From assembly GCA_905250025.1 (NCBI GenBank), contig CAJNOJ010000017.1, positions 310,001 through 374,000 on the forward strand: a stretch of DNA of 64,000 bases. The letters run 5' to 3'. Position numbers and translations under genes: made by a program. Shown one piece after another: positions 1-11,686 of the stretch (its first letter is position 1; every line of letters starts with the position of its first letter). This DNA is from Adineta ricciae. Lineage: Eukaryota > Rotifera > Eurotatoria > Adinetida > Adinetidae. The notes beneath the pieces are model-generated. The model made no database searches, was not told the DNA's origin, and was given only the letters and a program-made list of their open reading frames with translations.

Positions 1-1
1 C

Positions 2-2024
2 ATGGAGCGACACTACTCGTCGGAGGTGATTGAACCTTTGCTGATTGCTTCTGATAAGACTGAAGAATTTACGTTCGTAGGATTTGGATTGTGTGGCATA
101 CCGGAAAATTTGATAAAAGCACTTTTGAAAACTGGTCAAAAAGATTTAATTATTGTTTCGAATAATTGTGGTGTGGATGACTTTGGACTTGGTTTACTAT
201 TAAAAACTAAGCAGGTAAAAATATGCTAGTCATGATAATTCTCATCTCGGTCGTTGTTTTCTTGAATTATCTATCAAGATCAAACGCATGATTTCATCCT
301 ATGTCGGTGAAAATGCAGAATTCGAACGACAATATCTAAGTGAGTTTTCGTGTGATTATCAACTTTGATTATGTGGATTCTTGTTCTGTTACTAGACGGT
401 GAACTTGAAGTTGAATTAACACCACAAGTGTGTAGTATTGCTTTCTTCTCTTTCATTTACACAATCGTCTTTTTTTTAGGGAACTTTAGCCGAAAAGATC
501 CGTGCCGGTGGTGCTGGCATTCCAGCATTTTTTACTCCGACCGGTTTTGGAACATTAATTCAACAAGGCGGTGCACCGATCAAATATTGTCGAAACTCGA
601 AAAAGCCACTCATCGAAAGTCCAATGAAAGAAGTAATCCATCGATGATCTAATTAACAGAAAAATCTAAGATATTGTCATCAAACTAGATCCGTGTTTAC
701 AATAATCGTAATTACGTTTTAGAAGAATCGATTGTCGGTGATTATGCTTTAGTAAAAGCTTGGAAAGCCGATCGTTTAGGAAACCTTATATTCCAGTAAG
801 TGTCACTACTGACTTATTCGAATGATATTTTCGATTTGTTAGAAAATCTGCGCGTAATTTTAATGCGCCGATGTGCAAAGCAGCAAAATGTACGATTGCT
901 GAAGTTGAAGAAATTGTTGAAGTTGGAGAACTGAAACCAGATGAAATTCACATACCGAATATATTCGTTCATCGTATCATCGTAGGAAAAGATCATGAAA
1001 AGCGCATCGAAGTAATCTATTTCGTCTCAAAGCGAAATATAGAAATCATCTTTTGGTTGTAGCGACGAACTGTACGTAAACGTGATAGCACATCAGCTAG
1101 CGTGCAACCTGCTGGCTCAAAGAAGAAGAAAGATGATGCAGCGAGAGAACGCATCATCCGTCGAGCTGCCTTAGAATTTACAGATGGAATGTACGCCAAT
1201 TTAGGCATAGGTAACTAAATCGATATTGAACTATACAAATACGTTAAATCACTTTGTAGGTATTCCAATGTTGGCTTCAAATTATATTCCCGATGGTTTG
1301 ACCGTACACCTCCAAAGTGAAAATGGTATTCTAGGTTTGGTAAGACGCTCGAAAGCATTTTCTACTCGTTTTTATTCGTTTACTTCAGGGTCCGTTTCCA
1401 TACGAAGGCGAAGAAGATCCTGATCTAATCAATGCTGGCAAAGAAACAGTAACTGTTCTTCCTGGTGCTTCATTCTTCTCAAGTGATGATTCATTTGCCA
1501 TGATTCGTGGCGGTCATATTGATCTAACTATGCTTGGTGCAATGCAAGTCTCCCAATATGGTGATTTAGCCAATTGGATGATTCCTGGTAAACTAATCAA
1601 GGGTATGGGTGGCGCAATGGATTTAGTTGGCAGTGGCCGAACTAAAGTTGTTGTTACAATGGAACATAACGCCAAGGTAATGAACGAGAAAATCATATCG
1701 ATCAAGTTCATTGGTTTTTTATTTCTCTCAGGATGGTTCATCGAAAATTCTTCCATCATGCTCACTACCATTAACAGGCAAAGGAGTCGTTGACATAATC
1801 ATTACAGAGAAGGGTGTCTTCCATGTCGATGCAGAAAAAGGACTGACACTGACGGAAATTGCTGAGGGATATAGCAAAGAGGATATTATAAAATGCACTG
1901 GTTGTCCAATAAATGTAAGGAGAAAATTGTCTTTGATTATTCTTTTCTTAACTAAATTTTTCTCTTGTAGATTGCAGAAGATCTTAAACCAATGCAACAA
2001 GTACAAATTAACCAAAAGAAGTAG
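2..2024 (+). CDS. OXCT1: Succinyl-CoA:3-ketoacid CoA-transferase (SCOT), 5' end outside window
   Basis: Mitochondrial enzyme that moves CoA from succinyl-CoA to acetoacetate, the entry step of ketone-body use. The spliced exons are 2-214, 279-339, 396-427, 480-632, 689-795, 843-1011, 1063-1210, 1260-1339, 1389-1676, 1732-1914 and 1971-2024; all junctions are GT-AG and the frame is continuous for about 495 residues. Both halves of the fused alpha/beta enzyme are visible: [12 protein letters not shown] and the GGAGIPAF region in the alpha half, then [21 protein letters not shown] with the catalytic Glu, and [17 protein letters not shown] in the beta half. The first ATG at position 2 is probably internal, because no mitochondrial presequence precedes it, so the true start should lie to the left. 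Introns are 50-65 nt. An AATAAA at 2120-2125 is a plausible polyadenylation signal. Confidence 0.95.
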
Positions 2025-4097
2025 ACATGAACAGCGATTTTGCTTTTTTCCCTGAAAGTAAAGCATACCGATGAGCGTCCTTTAGTGTTACTAAAAAATC
2101 TAGTTAGTGTGATTTTGAGAATAAACCATTTCGTACTTATATTGAAGACTGTCGGACAGTTTGATGCTAGCTTTGGTAACATGGTACTTACCCTCTCTTT
2201 GATTTTACTTGAATAATGAACTTTCAGAAGTTATTTGTTTATCATCAACGAGAAATCATTGCATAAGTATCATTTCAATACAAAATTTACCTTTGAATAC
2301 CATTATTGCATGAAATTTCTTCGATAGAAATCCGAACTGCACACTTTTCGTTTCTGTTACAACCAATCAATACTCAACATGCTTGGTTAGAATTGATTTT
2401 GAACAAAAATAGATAAAACAGATGTTCAATCTGATAAATCACCATGTAAATGATGTGTAACCGCGAAATGTAGTGGTCAGACAAGCAACTTGAATGTTTA
2501 TCATTATAAAAGAACAAGTTCACTTGTCTCAGATTTCATTTTTGGTACAAAGAAGAAAGAAACGTTCGGAATATTTCAAATGAATTTATCTACATCACTC
2601 AGCCAATCATCAAAAATACTTCTCAAAAGGAAAGCTTGTCACCAATCGCGCATGTCACATTAGCATTCTTTTTATTTGATATTATATATATGTTTAATGC
2701 TTCTTGTCGCATCTTGATCGAATGAGAATGCGTAAACGACAACGACAAGCATCTCTAATTTTGCCATTTGTCCAACAGCTGTCGCCGATAGAAGCAGAAG
2801 AAGAAAGCAAATTTGCTTTTTTGAAATTTGAGAAGAGTCATGCGTCTTTCAAAATCTACATGCGTATGTTGGCATGTATGAGAAAACGACAAGAGTGTGT
2901 TGTCGTGTACACATATTGATCGTTCTTTACAGAAAACGTTGCCATGATCAACTGACTGGAGCACTGACTCTTGATGATGATGATCGACAAGAATGTTCTT
3001 TATATACCATCCCAAATATGTATGTGTACACACATAAAGCACAGCTGTTTACTGTCAATTATCTTCTTTCAGTACGATAGTGTATGTTGTATATATGATG
3101 ATCGGTGCATATACATAAATACGCACACACACACACACAACGATATCAAGAGGAATAAAAGACAGGGAAACAGAGAGAAAGAAAAGAAATATCAATGTGA
3201 TATTACTGCCATTATAGTTATAATGTGTAGTCGTTAGATCCACTTGTTTCATGACAAGCAAGCATGATGTAAAGAAAAAGAAGGATTCCTTCTATTATTC
3301 TCTCTCTTTCGCTTTTGTCTCGACACCGATTGGTTCATATGTGTCATTAGATATAAATGTCGCCTATCGTTCAACACTCACTGGAAATTTGTCGTCGGAG
3401 AAAGAAAGAGAAAAAAAATGATTCGGAGCAAATCATCTTTTTTCCTTTTGCCAAATAACAATAACAATATGTACGTAGACGAAGAGAGAAAAAAAGAAAA
3501 AATCGACAGCTAAAGAGGGAGAGAAAATTATTGTCGGCACCACTACGAATATTACCGCTGAGAGAGAAAGAGGGAGAAAGAGAGTATCGTTCGTATACAC
3601 TCTCACAGTTCTCCACTTAATCCATCAAGTCGACCGAGAAAGAGAGAAATAGGGCTGATCATCATAACTGAATGTGTATGTTGTTGTTGTAATGCGATTA
3701 AAAACTCGATCCTATTTCCCTATCGAACATGATGAGTATCAATAGAAGAAATCGAAGACGATATAGACTCATAGATATATATATTTAATTGAGTAGTACT
3801 ATAGCGTTGATTCATCTATCTCAATGTACCTATAAATAGAAAAAAAATCGATTTGATTTCGTTTTTTTTTGCTTCGATTCATCTAATGTTGTTGCCTTTG
3901 ATTTGAAATTGAATACGTGAGAGAAGAGAAAGGAAGAATTAATCAGTTCTTCACTTTTTCTCTTTTCTTTCTACACGATTCATTTTATCAACCGATTGGT
4001 ATCTATTACTATTATAGAAATAAAAAAACAAAAGGAAGAACACATCCGATTATCTATTCTCTCCTTTTTTTTTGTTCTTTCTTTTAGTTCTTTTCTA
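2025..4097. other. Intergenic region upstream of the SIX gene
   Basis: No ORF here resembles a known family. The region carries a (CA)8 microsatellite at 3124-3139 and long GA-rich purine tracts between about 3380 and 3660. It separates two plus-strand genes and probably holds the SCOT 3' UTR and the promoter and 5' UTR of the SIX gene. At 2 kb it is long for this window, as expected for a developmental regulator, but I cannot identify specific sites. Confidence 0.5.
3124..3139. repeat. (CA)8 microsatellite
   Basis: Perfect CA dinucleotide run in the intergenic region upstream of the SIX homeobox gene. Confidence 0.9.
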
Positions 4098-5346
4098 ATG
4101 CTTGAAAGCAATCCGATACTAACAACGACGACCGCTGGTTTCACTAACATCAATACACCATCAACGAGCAATACAATAGGTAGTATTTTTACTCCCGAAC
4201 AGGTTGCTTGCGTGTGTGAAGTACTTCAACAAAGTAACGATATACAACGGCTCGGTAAGTTTTTCAAATTTGTCTTCTCGATTCGTGAAAACAAACTTCA
4301 TTTCAGGTGACTTTCTGTGGAATTTACCAACATGTGAACATTTTCATAACAATGAAAGTGTAGTCAAAGCTAAAGCAGTTGTTGCATTTCGTCGAGGAAA
4401 TTATCGCGAACTTTATCATATTCTCGAACGTTATCAGTTTGCACCGTGTAGTCATCCACAATTACAACAATTATGGTTACAAGCGCACTATAACGAAGCA
4501 GAAAAACTTCGTGGAAGACCCTTAGGAGCCGTTGGTAAATATCGTGTTCGAAGAAAGTTTCCTTTGCCACGAACGATCTGGGACGGAGAAGAAACAAGTT
4601 ATTGTTTTAAAGAAAAATCGCGTAACGCTCTCCGAGATTGGTATCTACATAATCCGTATCCGTCACCACGAGAAAAACGTGAATTAGCTGAAGGAACAGG
4701 CTTGACAACAACTCAAGTATCAAATTGGTTCAAAAATCGACGACAACGTGATCGAGCATCAGAAACAAATGATAGGCAAGTTGTTCTATTTGCTTTTAAT
4801 GAAGAACAGATGTGTATATAAACAAAAGTTTTCCTTTCTTTTCGATGTGTGCGTGTGCGTTTGATTGACATTGATTATTTTTATTATACATATATCGAGA
4901 AAAGACTTGCTAATTGAAGAGAATAACAAACAATGTCTCTTCTTTGAGAAGATCAGAGTTACGCACATTTCTTTTGATAATATTTCATGCTGATAAGAAG
5001 AAACGATTTCACGTAGGTGTAGAAAAGCAACAAGAAGAAATTATGTTTTTGTTTTCTTTTTAGAAAAACGATTGATATAAGTCCTTCACATAATGGTGAG
5101 AATTCATTAGATGATCTTGGCTCAACCAATAGTGAACCAAGTATCCGCGCACCGTTGGGCTTAACAACAAATCTGGATACGAACGAACACTTCCACCATG
5201 TCGATTTTCCTATCTGTTTTCCTCATCCGTTGCAACAGCAACAACAACAACATTACCATCACCATCACCAACAACCGTTGAAATCTACATCAGACCTGAT
5301 TGATTCATCATCAACAACTATTTTAAGAGATTATCATTCACTTTAA
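4098..5346 (+). CDS. SIX1/2-class (sine oculis) homeobox transcription factor
   Basis: Nuclear DNA-binding regulator of the SIX1/2 (sine oculis) subclass, which works with Eya co-activators in sensory organ and muscle development. Exons are 4098-4254, 4307-4775 and 5064-5346, giving 302 residues. Residues from about 35 to 145 form the SIX domain ([16 protein letters not shown], then [17 protein letters not shown] and [20 protein letters not shown]). It is followed directly by the homeodomain, from [16 protein letters not shown] to [18 protein letters not shown]. The SYCFKEKSR and [15 protein letters not shown] stretches are typical of SIX1/2 rather than SIX3/6 or SIX4/5. The C-terminal tail has a poly-Gln/His run (about 5233-5272). 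The second intron only keeps frame if its donor is AG|GCAAGT at 4776, a GC-AG intron. The ATG at 4098 was chosen because it precedes the SIX domain at the usual distance; the upstream in-frame ATG at 3996 leads through low-complexity sequence. Confidence 0.93.
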
Positions 5347-6462
5347 TTTGTCCTTTTTTTTTCTTTAATGATCAGATATACAAAATCGAGAGAAAAAAAA
5401 ACGTTCCCTTTGTTTAATAATGTCGAAAGAAGTAAGCACGATATGTCAATATTAAGATTAAGCACTTTGTGTATGCATAAGAGAGACAAGAACTTGAAAT
5501 ATGAGATGTACCTTTTGCGTGTTAAGTGTATGAATAAAAGGACTTGCGTGATGATGATCAGTTGAAATTGGATCTTCACTGATGGACGACAATGAATGGA
5601 TGAATGAAAGAAAGCCCACATAGTGTTTTGTTTTGTTATTCTTCGAAGAGAACTGAGAGCTTTAGTGGTCGATGATCGATACAAACATCGTTAGAAGTTT
5701 ATCGTACTCGATGCGTGCCTCAACAGAAATATTTGCGTCATAAAGGATCAAATTACCTTTCGTTCGCATCTCTATCGATAAAAAGGAGGAGGTTAAGCAA
5801 AAAGTTTGTTCTTTGAACAGAAGATCGAACATGCTGAGCAAATTGGTCACACTTTTCTCCATATTCTGTTCTTTTTCATGTACGATAACCATATCAAATA
5901 GATAAAGATATCCTTCACAATCACATCATTGAAATCATCAATTTTCCAGCTCATTTTTCACAAGAACAAAAGTCACTTTCGAGTGGCACTGTTGATTCGA
6001 TAGGTTGTAAGCAAATATGTCTAATCCGTTTGATATATATTTTTCACCGCTGATCATCAAAGTTTCTTGTTGTTCTTTTCCCTTCTTCTTGTTGATCATG
6101 ATAATGGTTGAATAAATAAACGAATTATGATGTCCGACATACGAAAACGGATGTGAGTTAATCCATATTGACTTGTTTAATAGATGACAACGAGAGAAAG
6201 TATTCTTTACTTATTGAAATCGATCCACGATTCGAATTCTATTTAACAACACGAAACAGATAATGAGTATATTCTAATCACCACTAGATGTACGTTGATG
6301 AGATCAATTTCCTGTTCTCATCTTTATAATGCATTTGCGAAAATATTTATTTTTAACACTTAAATTCGCTTTCTATTCACAGCAGGAAATGATGGAGTGA
6401 AATCCAATATCCTCATAGTAAAATACTAAAGTTAAACAAGCAAAAAGTTCAGGTCGACATTA

Positions 6463-6493
<31 letters not shown>

Positions 6494-7502
6494 CGGTCTT
6501 TTCTTTTCATATCTAACATTAGCACGTAACGAACATCTCTAGTTAGGAAATTGTGTAATTAGATGGAACAGAACATGATTTACTAAATCCGACTGGATTA
6601 TTTAGAGCAAGATGTACTCTGTTCGAACATATGACGTCATAGGTGAAAACTTAGTACTCCTGAATAAAACGACATTTGAGTTGACGAAAGGAATCTTTAT
6701 TTTAAGAATTTTAACATTAATTTTTAAATCAAATTTGCTAAAAATAACCTCTGTCTGTGTTTCGATAAGAATATTATAATCAGTGAATGAAATATACTAA
6801 AATAAAAGAATTCTAAATGTCACAGAAAATTCTATTTTGGCCAAAAAGTGCAAGGATCTAATTTTTTCATTCGGACGAACAAATGTTTCCATTATCTCGT
6901 AGAATTTGTCTTTCATTTGAAACTGTTCTTCAATTGAATAGATCCATTGTTGATCGTTTCTCATTAGGAGTTTTCTTTTTTCGGACTAAAAAACAGAATG
7001 TTTATCTCGGTCAGGTCTATAAATAGAAAAGAAAAAAGATAGCATTTGATAAGTGACAAATGAACAAGCCAGGCGAACGTTAACAATGTCAAATTATGCT
7101 TCCATCCACATGATTTCCTTGCTTGTATATTACCACCTACAAAAGAAACGTTAATCAGAAGAAAAAACGGCGAACTCGATATCGATGTACGTCATCATCT
7201 AATCTCATGACGTTCATCTAAGATAGTGTTTAGTCAATTCTGTTTTTTTTCTTCGTGCAGAAGATTCTCGTTTGATATGACTTCATCGTCTTCTTCTCAC
7301 AATTATTTACTTCGCTTTTCCTTTTCCTTTCTCTCAACATCCTTCGTTCATCGGTTCTCCAACAAACTTTCCTCGGCTTACATTAAGAAGAGAAAAAAAA
7401 AGAGAAAAAGTTCAAGTAGAAAGAAACTTACGTTGATGTTAATTCTTGTATCTTTTCCAACATAATTCCTCGAACGATTAGTCGTTTCTTCATTTCTGCT
7501 CA
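5347..7502. other. Intergenic region between the SIX and RD3-like genes
   Basis: I see no gene here. It contains an (AT)n microsatellite at 6467-6493 and AT-rich, low-complexity sequence. The last few hundred bases, with a pyrimidine-rich stretch and a short ORF at 7226-7465 of Ser/Phe/Lys-rich composition, look like promoter and 5' UTR of the RD3-like gene. Confidence 0.5.
6467..6493. repeat. (AT)n microsatellite
   Basis: About 13 uninterrupted AT units in intergenic sequence. Confidence 0.9.
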
Positions 7503-8219
7503 ATGGCATTTAGTAATCTATTTCGTCGTTATTCTGGATCGAATGATGCATATTCGGTTTCGTCGACTTATGCAGAAAAAAGCTCCATTGTCGAAACTTT
7601 GTTAGATGAATTAGAAAGTCAATGTCAAAATTGTCTTAACTCAAGTTTACGAAATACTCAAACGTTAAACAGTTCCTCAAGTGGTGGATTCTTGTCAACA
7701 TCAAGTTCCTCGTTAACTGTAATGCCAGCAAAGCGACATTCGTCAGTAGATTATTCATGGTTAAGACCAAGCAATAATCTTCTACAACCAACGAATGAAA
7801 CCTATCACTTACCTGATATTCTCAAAATAGAACTAAGTGCATTGATACGGAATGTTCTACCTGAAGATTGTACGTTGATTATCAATCAATTTCGTCGTCA
7901 TATACGTGCACAAACGAAAGCGTTAACACCGGAAAACATCATCGCATTATTTCGAGCGACTGTTGCGGATTATATTGATCAAAAGTCCACAATTCGTTCG
8001 AATATGACGAGCAGTACTGAAATGATTAGTTCGAGTTCGAAAAATAATCACAAAACAGCTTCGGCTATCTATTCGTTTGTTCGGAACAATCGTGTTAATC
8101 CAAAACGTCAATGTGATGATGAACAGCATTGTATTGCTGAATTAACAGAAATTTCTATTACATCGTCTTCAAATGATGGGGCAGATACGAGTAAATTTCG
8201 TTTGAATAGGCACCTTTAA
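7503..8219 (+). CDS. RD3-like (retinal degeneration 3 family) protein
   Basis: Intronless 238-residue protein. An early helix reads VETLLDELESQ, and about 50 residues later comes VDYSWL, the combination that marks the RD3 family. It is followed by LPDILKIELSALIRNVLPEDC and a second helical block (IINQFRRHIR, then ENIIALFRATVADYI), matching the order of helices in vertebrate RD3. Vertebrate RD3 binds and inhibits retinal membrane guanylyl cyclases and helps their trafficking; whether that role holds here is inference. It is somewhat longer than human RD3 (195 residues) because of a Ser-rich insertion (residues 50-75) and a Ser-rich tail. An AATAAA at 8249-8254 follows the stop. The next gene upstream on the same strand is the SIX factor. 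Confidence 0.8.
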   Translation: MAFSNLFRRYSGSNDAYSVSSTYAEKSSIVETLLDELESQCQNCLNSSLRNTQTLNSSSSGGFLSTSSSSLTVMPAKRHSSVDYSWLRPSNNLLQPTNETYHLPDILKIELSALIRNVLPEDCTLIINQFRRHIRAQTKALTPENIIALFRATVADYIDQKSTIRSNMTSSTEMISSSSKNNHKTASAIYSFVRNNRVNPKRQCDDEQHCIAELTEISITSSSNDGADTSKFRLNRHL

Positions 8220-8248
8220 GTCCTTGTAAATATTCATACATCTATCTG

Positions 8249-8254
8249 AATAAA
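8249..8254 (+). promoter_or_regulatory. Polyadenylation signal of the RD3-like gene
   Basis: AATAAA located 30 bases after the stop codon of the RD3-like gene. Confidence 0.6.
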
Positions 8255-8435
8255 GTTTGATTTAGTTAAATCCGCCTGTCATCTTCGTCTCTTCTGATGC
8301 ATGCAATTCAATGAGAAAAGCCTTTTTGAAAAGACACTATACGCATAATAACACTTGTCAAAAGTGATGAATTTGAACTTGTTTTTGTTTATCTTTCTCA
8401 AAACAGAAAACACGTTTATTTTATTGAAATTCTTT

Positions 8436-9678
8436 TCATGCGGCATTTGTATGAACACCTTCTACTTGTTCTAAGTCTTCAAACATAGCTATGATTTGTT
8501 TCAGTACTGCTTTATCGCGTTCGTTTAACGGTACAGTCACTTTAGGAAGGAATTCTGAACCATCCGACGTGACATTATAACCGCGTTGAGTTAAATTCAC
8601 TTTCATTTGTCCATAAAATGCTGGCGGACCAAGAAACTAAAATTAAACGAACAATAGTGTATAATTAAAATTTGAACTATGAACTCACCTTCCATACTTC
8701 TCGTACACCGTCATCATCGAGGGATTCAACAACTTCTTCGGCATTGATTTCAATTGCTAGTTCAGTAGCTTTGTCTTCTGTAACATTGGCTTTTTCAATA
8801 CATGCATAACCTCGTTGATCGAAAAATTCAGCTATCTGTCCACCTTTGGCTACCTCAGGGATTCTGAAAATAAAATAAATTGACGATGGTTTCTCTTTCG
8901 AAGAACAATGAAGAATGTTCACCCAATTTTAGCAGCGTTCTTGTTAAGATAATTCAATGTGCGTTTCTGGTTATCGGTCATTACTTCAATCAGACAAAAT
9001 ACACGACCAGGTCCAACGAATTCAAAGAGAGCTTGTTTTGTATTGTCTTTTTGAGCAATCTACAAGAAAACTTCGATGATTTTCCATTACCATGAGAATA
9101 TGATATGCGAATCATACGGCTCGTTTGATTGATCTATCAATAGTTTCTTTCGGCATATTATTCCGACGACACTCTTCTAATGTTGCACGTAAAACTGCAT
9201 TGTATTGTGGATCGGTAACATTACCATTTTCTAAAAGTGAATTATAATATAGACTTTCATCGATCGGTTATAGACTTCATTTCTTTTCTCTCTGATTCTT
9301 CTTAGCTAACTATTCATAAATCTGTTCTGATCCAATTCTCCTAGGAAATCAAGAATGACAGTAAAAAAACCATGATCAGACGTCTATTGCTGAGGTACGT
9401 ACGTCGAATAGCGGTGACAATTTTAGTAGCTAATTTTCCTATCACACGTCCTTTCATTTGGTCATTCGCTGACTTGGTCTTTGCAATATTTTGCCAATGA
9501 GCATGACCAGCATGTCGTCGGGCATCACCTAATTTCCAAACAAGATAGTTCTACGGAGTAGTTATTCAATACTATTTTACATACAATTGATTGATTCGAT
9601 ATTTAGCAGAGATCTTGTTGTTAAATAGCTCAATCTTGATATCATCGACTGATATCGAACTAGGTTTGTGACACTCAT
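8436..9678 (-). CDS. TACO1: TACO1/YebC-family mitochondrial translational activator
   Basis: YebC/TACO1 proteins bind mitochondrial ribosomes and support synthesis of cytochrome c oxidase subunit I. The exons, read on the minus strand, are 9678-9585, 9528-9403, 9230-9118, 9059-8923, 8863-8689 and 8636-8436, giving 281 residues. The first 32 residues are basic and hydroxylated (MSVTNLVRYQSM onward), as in a mitochondrial presequence. The YebC core follows: RRHAGHAHWQNIAKTKSAND, then NNMPKETIDRSIKRA, FVGPGRVFCLIEVMTDNQKR, a KGGQIAEFFDQRGYA region and an acidic stretch EEVVESLDDD. The junction between exons 1 and 2 is the least certain: the acceptor at 9528 keeps frame, whereas the alternative acceptor at 9550 does not. 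RC-strand AATAAA motifs lie just downstream near 8415-8425. Confidence 0.9.
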
Positions 9679-10154
9679 TACGATGGAATATCTAAAAGAT
9701 TCAATGCAGAATTGTTTGGTTGGTGTTATATTGCAAGAGAGAGCAAAAAATGATGAAACATTGCGAACACATCGATCGGTTTTTGGCCGGTTATAGAAAA
9801 TGGTGTAACAACAATGGTAACGTAACGAACAACAAGAGGAAAAATCGAGAAACCACTAGAGGTGTGTACGTGTGTAAGAAGAAGAAAATCAGATCAGAGA
9901 AAGAAAAAGACAAGTTTCTAGATGAGTGTACATCAAAATGATGAAGAGAAATGAACAGAAACAAGATATTGCCAGATGATACTAAATAAATCAGATCGGA
10001 TGTGTCAGGTTTAATTATTTCAAATGGAATGAAGAAGTAAAAAATAAGATTAAACTCAGACAATGCATTAAAGCCAAATTGTTTGTAGAATCGAACTAGA
10101 GGATGTTGATAATAATCATTTGTAAAATTAGTTTAGAAAAGGCAAGCGAAGTGA
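9679..10154. other. Short intergenic region
   Basis: Contains purine-rich low-complexity sequence. It is the likely promoter of the TACO1-like gene and the 3' flank of clathrin light chain. I see no further gene. Confidence 0.5.
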
Positions 10155-10882
10155 TTATTTTGCTGTTGTTTGCTGCTGTTTTAATTGAAGTAAAACACTT
10201 CGGTATCTAGTTAGATCTTTTTGTGAGCGATTATTTTTGGGATTGAATTCGCATAAACTTGTGATTTTATCCCAATCATTTAGTTTGCCATTGGAGATAG
10301 AATTATCTCCATTTTTGAAGATTTCATCTTCTAGAGTACGATTGTTCAAACGATTCTGTCCTTTGACACGTTCCATTTGTTCGACACGTTGTTTATAAAA
10401 ATCATCTAATTCTTTTTTTGCTTCTTCGCGCATTTCATGACGCTTTGTTTCCTCTTCCGTATCTTTTTTATTTATGCGCATGGAGAATTCTTCTCGCCAT
10501 TTTTGGATCGTTTCAGGTTCATTCAATTGCGATAACGCTTGATATTGATTACCATTTTGATTTGTTGGAATGGGCGATTGAGAACCATTACCATTGAAAT
10601 CTGGCGAATGTGTACCTTAAGAAAAAGATTCGACTGAAATTTTCTTCTCAGAGAAAACTATTCATCAATACCATTCGTTATCAGATCGTTATGGTTTGCT
10701 TTGGCATCGAAGGAATCATCGAAGGAATTCAAATCATTATCACCTGTTATGTCGGCTAATTCACGTTTTTCTCGTTCGAGAAATTCCGCAGCCGGATCTT
10801 CATCGTTGAAATTATAGAAATTATTCGATGTTCCATCTTCCGTTGGCACATTGTTACTGTTAAATGGATCGTCAAAAGCCAT
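10155..10882 (-). CDS. CLTA: Clathrin light chain
   Basis: Regulatory subunit of the clathrin triskelion in coated pits and vesicles. Exons (minus strand) are 10882-10672 and 10615-10155, giving 223 residues. The N-terminal acidic region contains DPAAEFLEREKRELADI, the conserved light-chain segment. The central part carries NEPETIQKWREEFSMRI, followed by a long charged heptad region (residues about 105-165) that would form the heavy-chain-binding helix. The C-terminal part contains DWDKITSLCEFNPKNNRSQK, matching the conserved end of the family (a W-x-x-V/I-x-x-L-C-D/E-F-N-P pattern), then DLTRYRSVLLQLK. Invertebrates usually have a single light chain, so the symbol stands for the CLTA/CLTB family rather than one orthologue. 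Confidence 0.95.
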
Positions 10883-11686
10883 CGGTTTTATCTTTAGCGA
10901 AGAAAGATGTGTATGTCTTTACTATCGAGAACGAAATCAAAATGAAAAGGAATAGAACCGAATCAAAATAAGAAAAAGAATCGGGTTAAATCGATATTTT
11001 TCTTCGTCTCAACAATGCAGAATTTTGTCGTATTTATATTTACTTTGTTTATTTGACCAAAATATAATTAGGACAAGATCCAATGGCAAATAATTGTTTG
11101 TCGTAGATGTCGCCAGGAATCAACTACGTTATTTCATGGAAAACGATTTCAGTTGCAGTTTCCGAAGTGTGGTGTGATCATATATGTGTGCTGTAGTGAA
11201 AACAAATTTTTGCTTTTTCTAGTAGAGTTTCATGTGAATCAAAGATTTTATAATCTGATCTTCTTTAGCCATAACTGTAACGTGCACATTTTTTGTACGT
11301 TGCGTAATTTTTTTTATTAATATGTGAAGCTCATAGTCGAAACATGTTTTCCTGTCATAGTGTATGACAAAAGAAACACCATTCAAATTGACGCTCACTC
11401 ACAAAGAACATTCCGTCTTATCGAAGCGCATAATGGCGATTTCGACTGTGAGGATTTGTAATCTTGATTGATTTATTTCGAGCTGAGCGTTTTCGGTTTT
11501 TTCAAAGCAATTGAAGAGTATTTGGTAAAAAGGACGATTCTTGTTCAGACGTATATTTTCTTAAAATAGCAAAAGAAAAATATGAAGTTTATTGAACTAG
11601 ATTCTATAAAAGAAAGAAGTGTTCATACAACTAAATGGGACTATGTCAAAAAGCAAACAAGAACCTAATTATTGAAGAAGAGTTTT
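10883..11686. other. Intergenic region upstream of clathrin light chain
   Basis: About 800 bases between two minus-strand genes. It is AT-rich and without recognisable coding sequence. It should hold the clathrin light-chain promoter and the 3' UTR of the metaxin-like gene. Confidence 0.5.
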
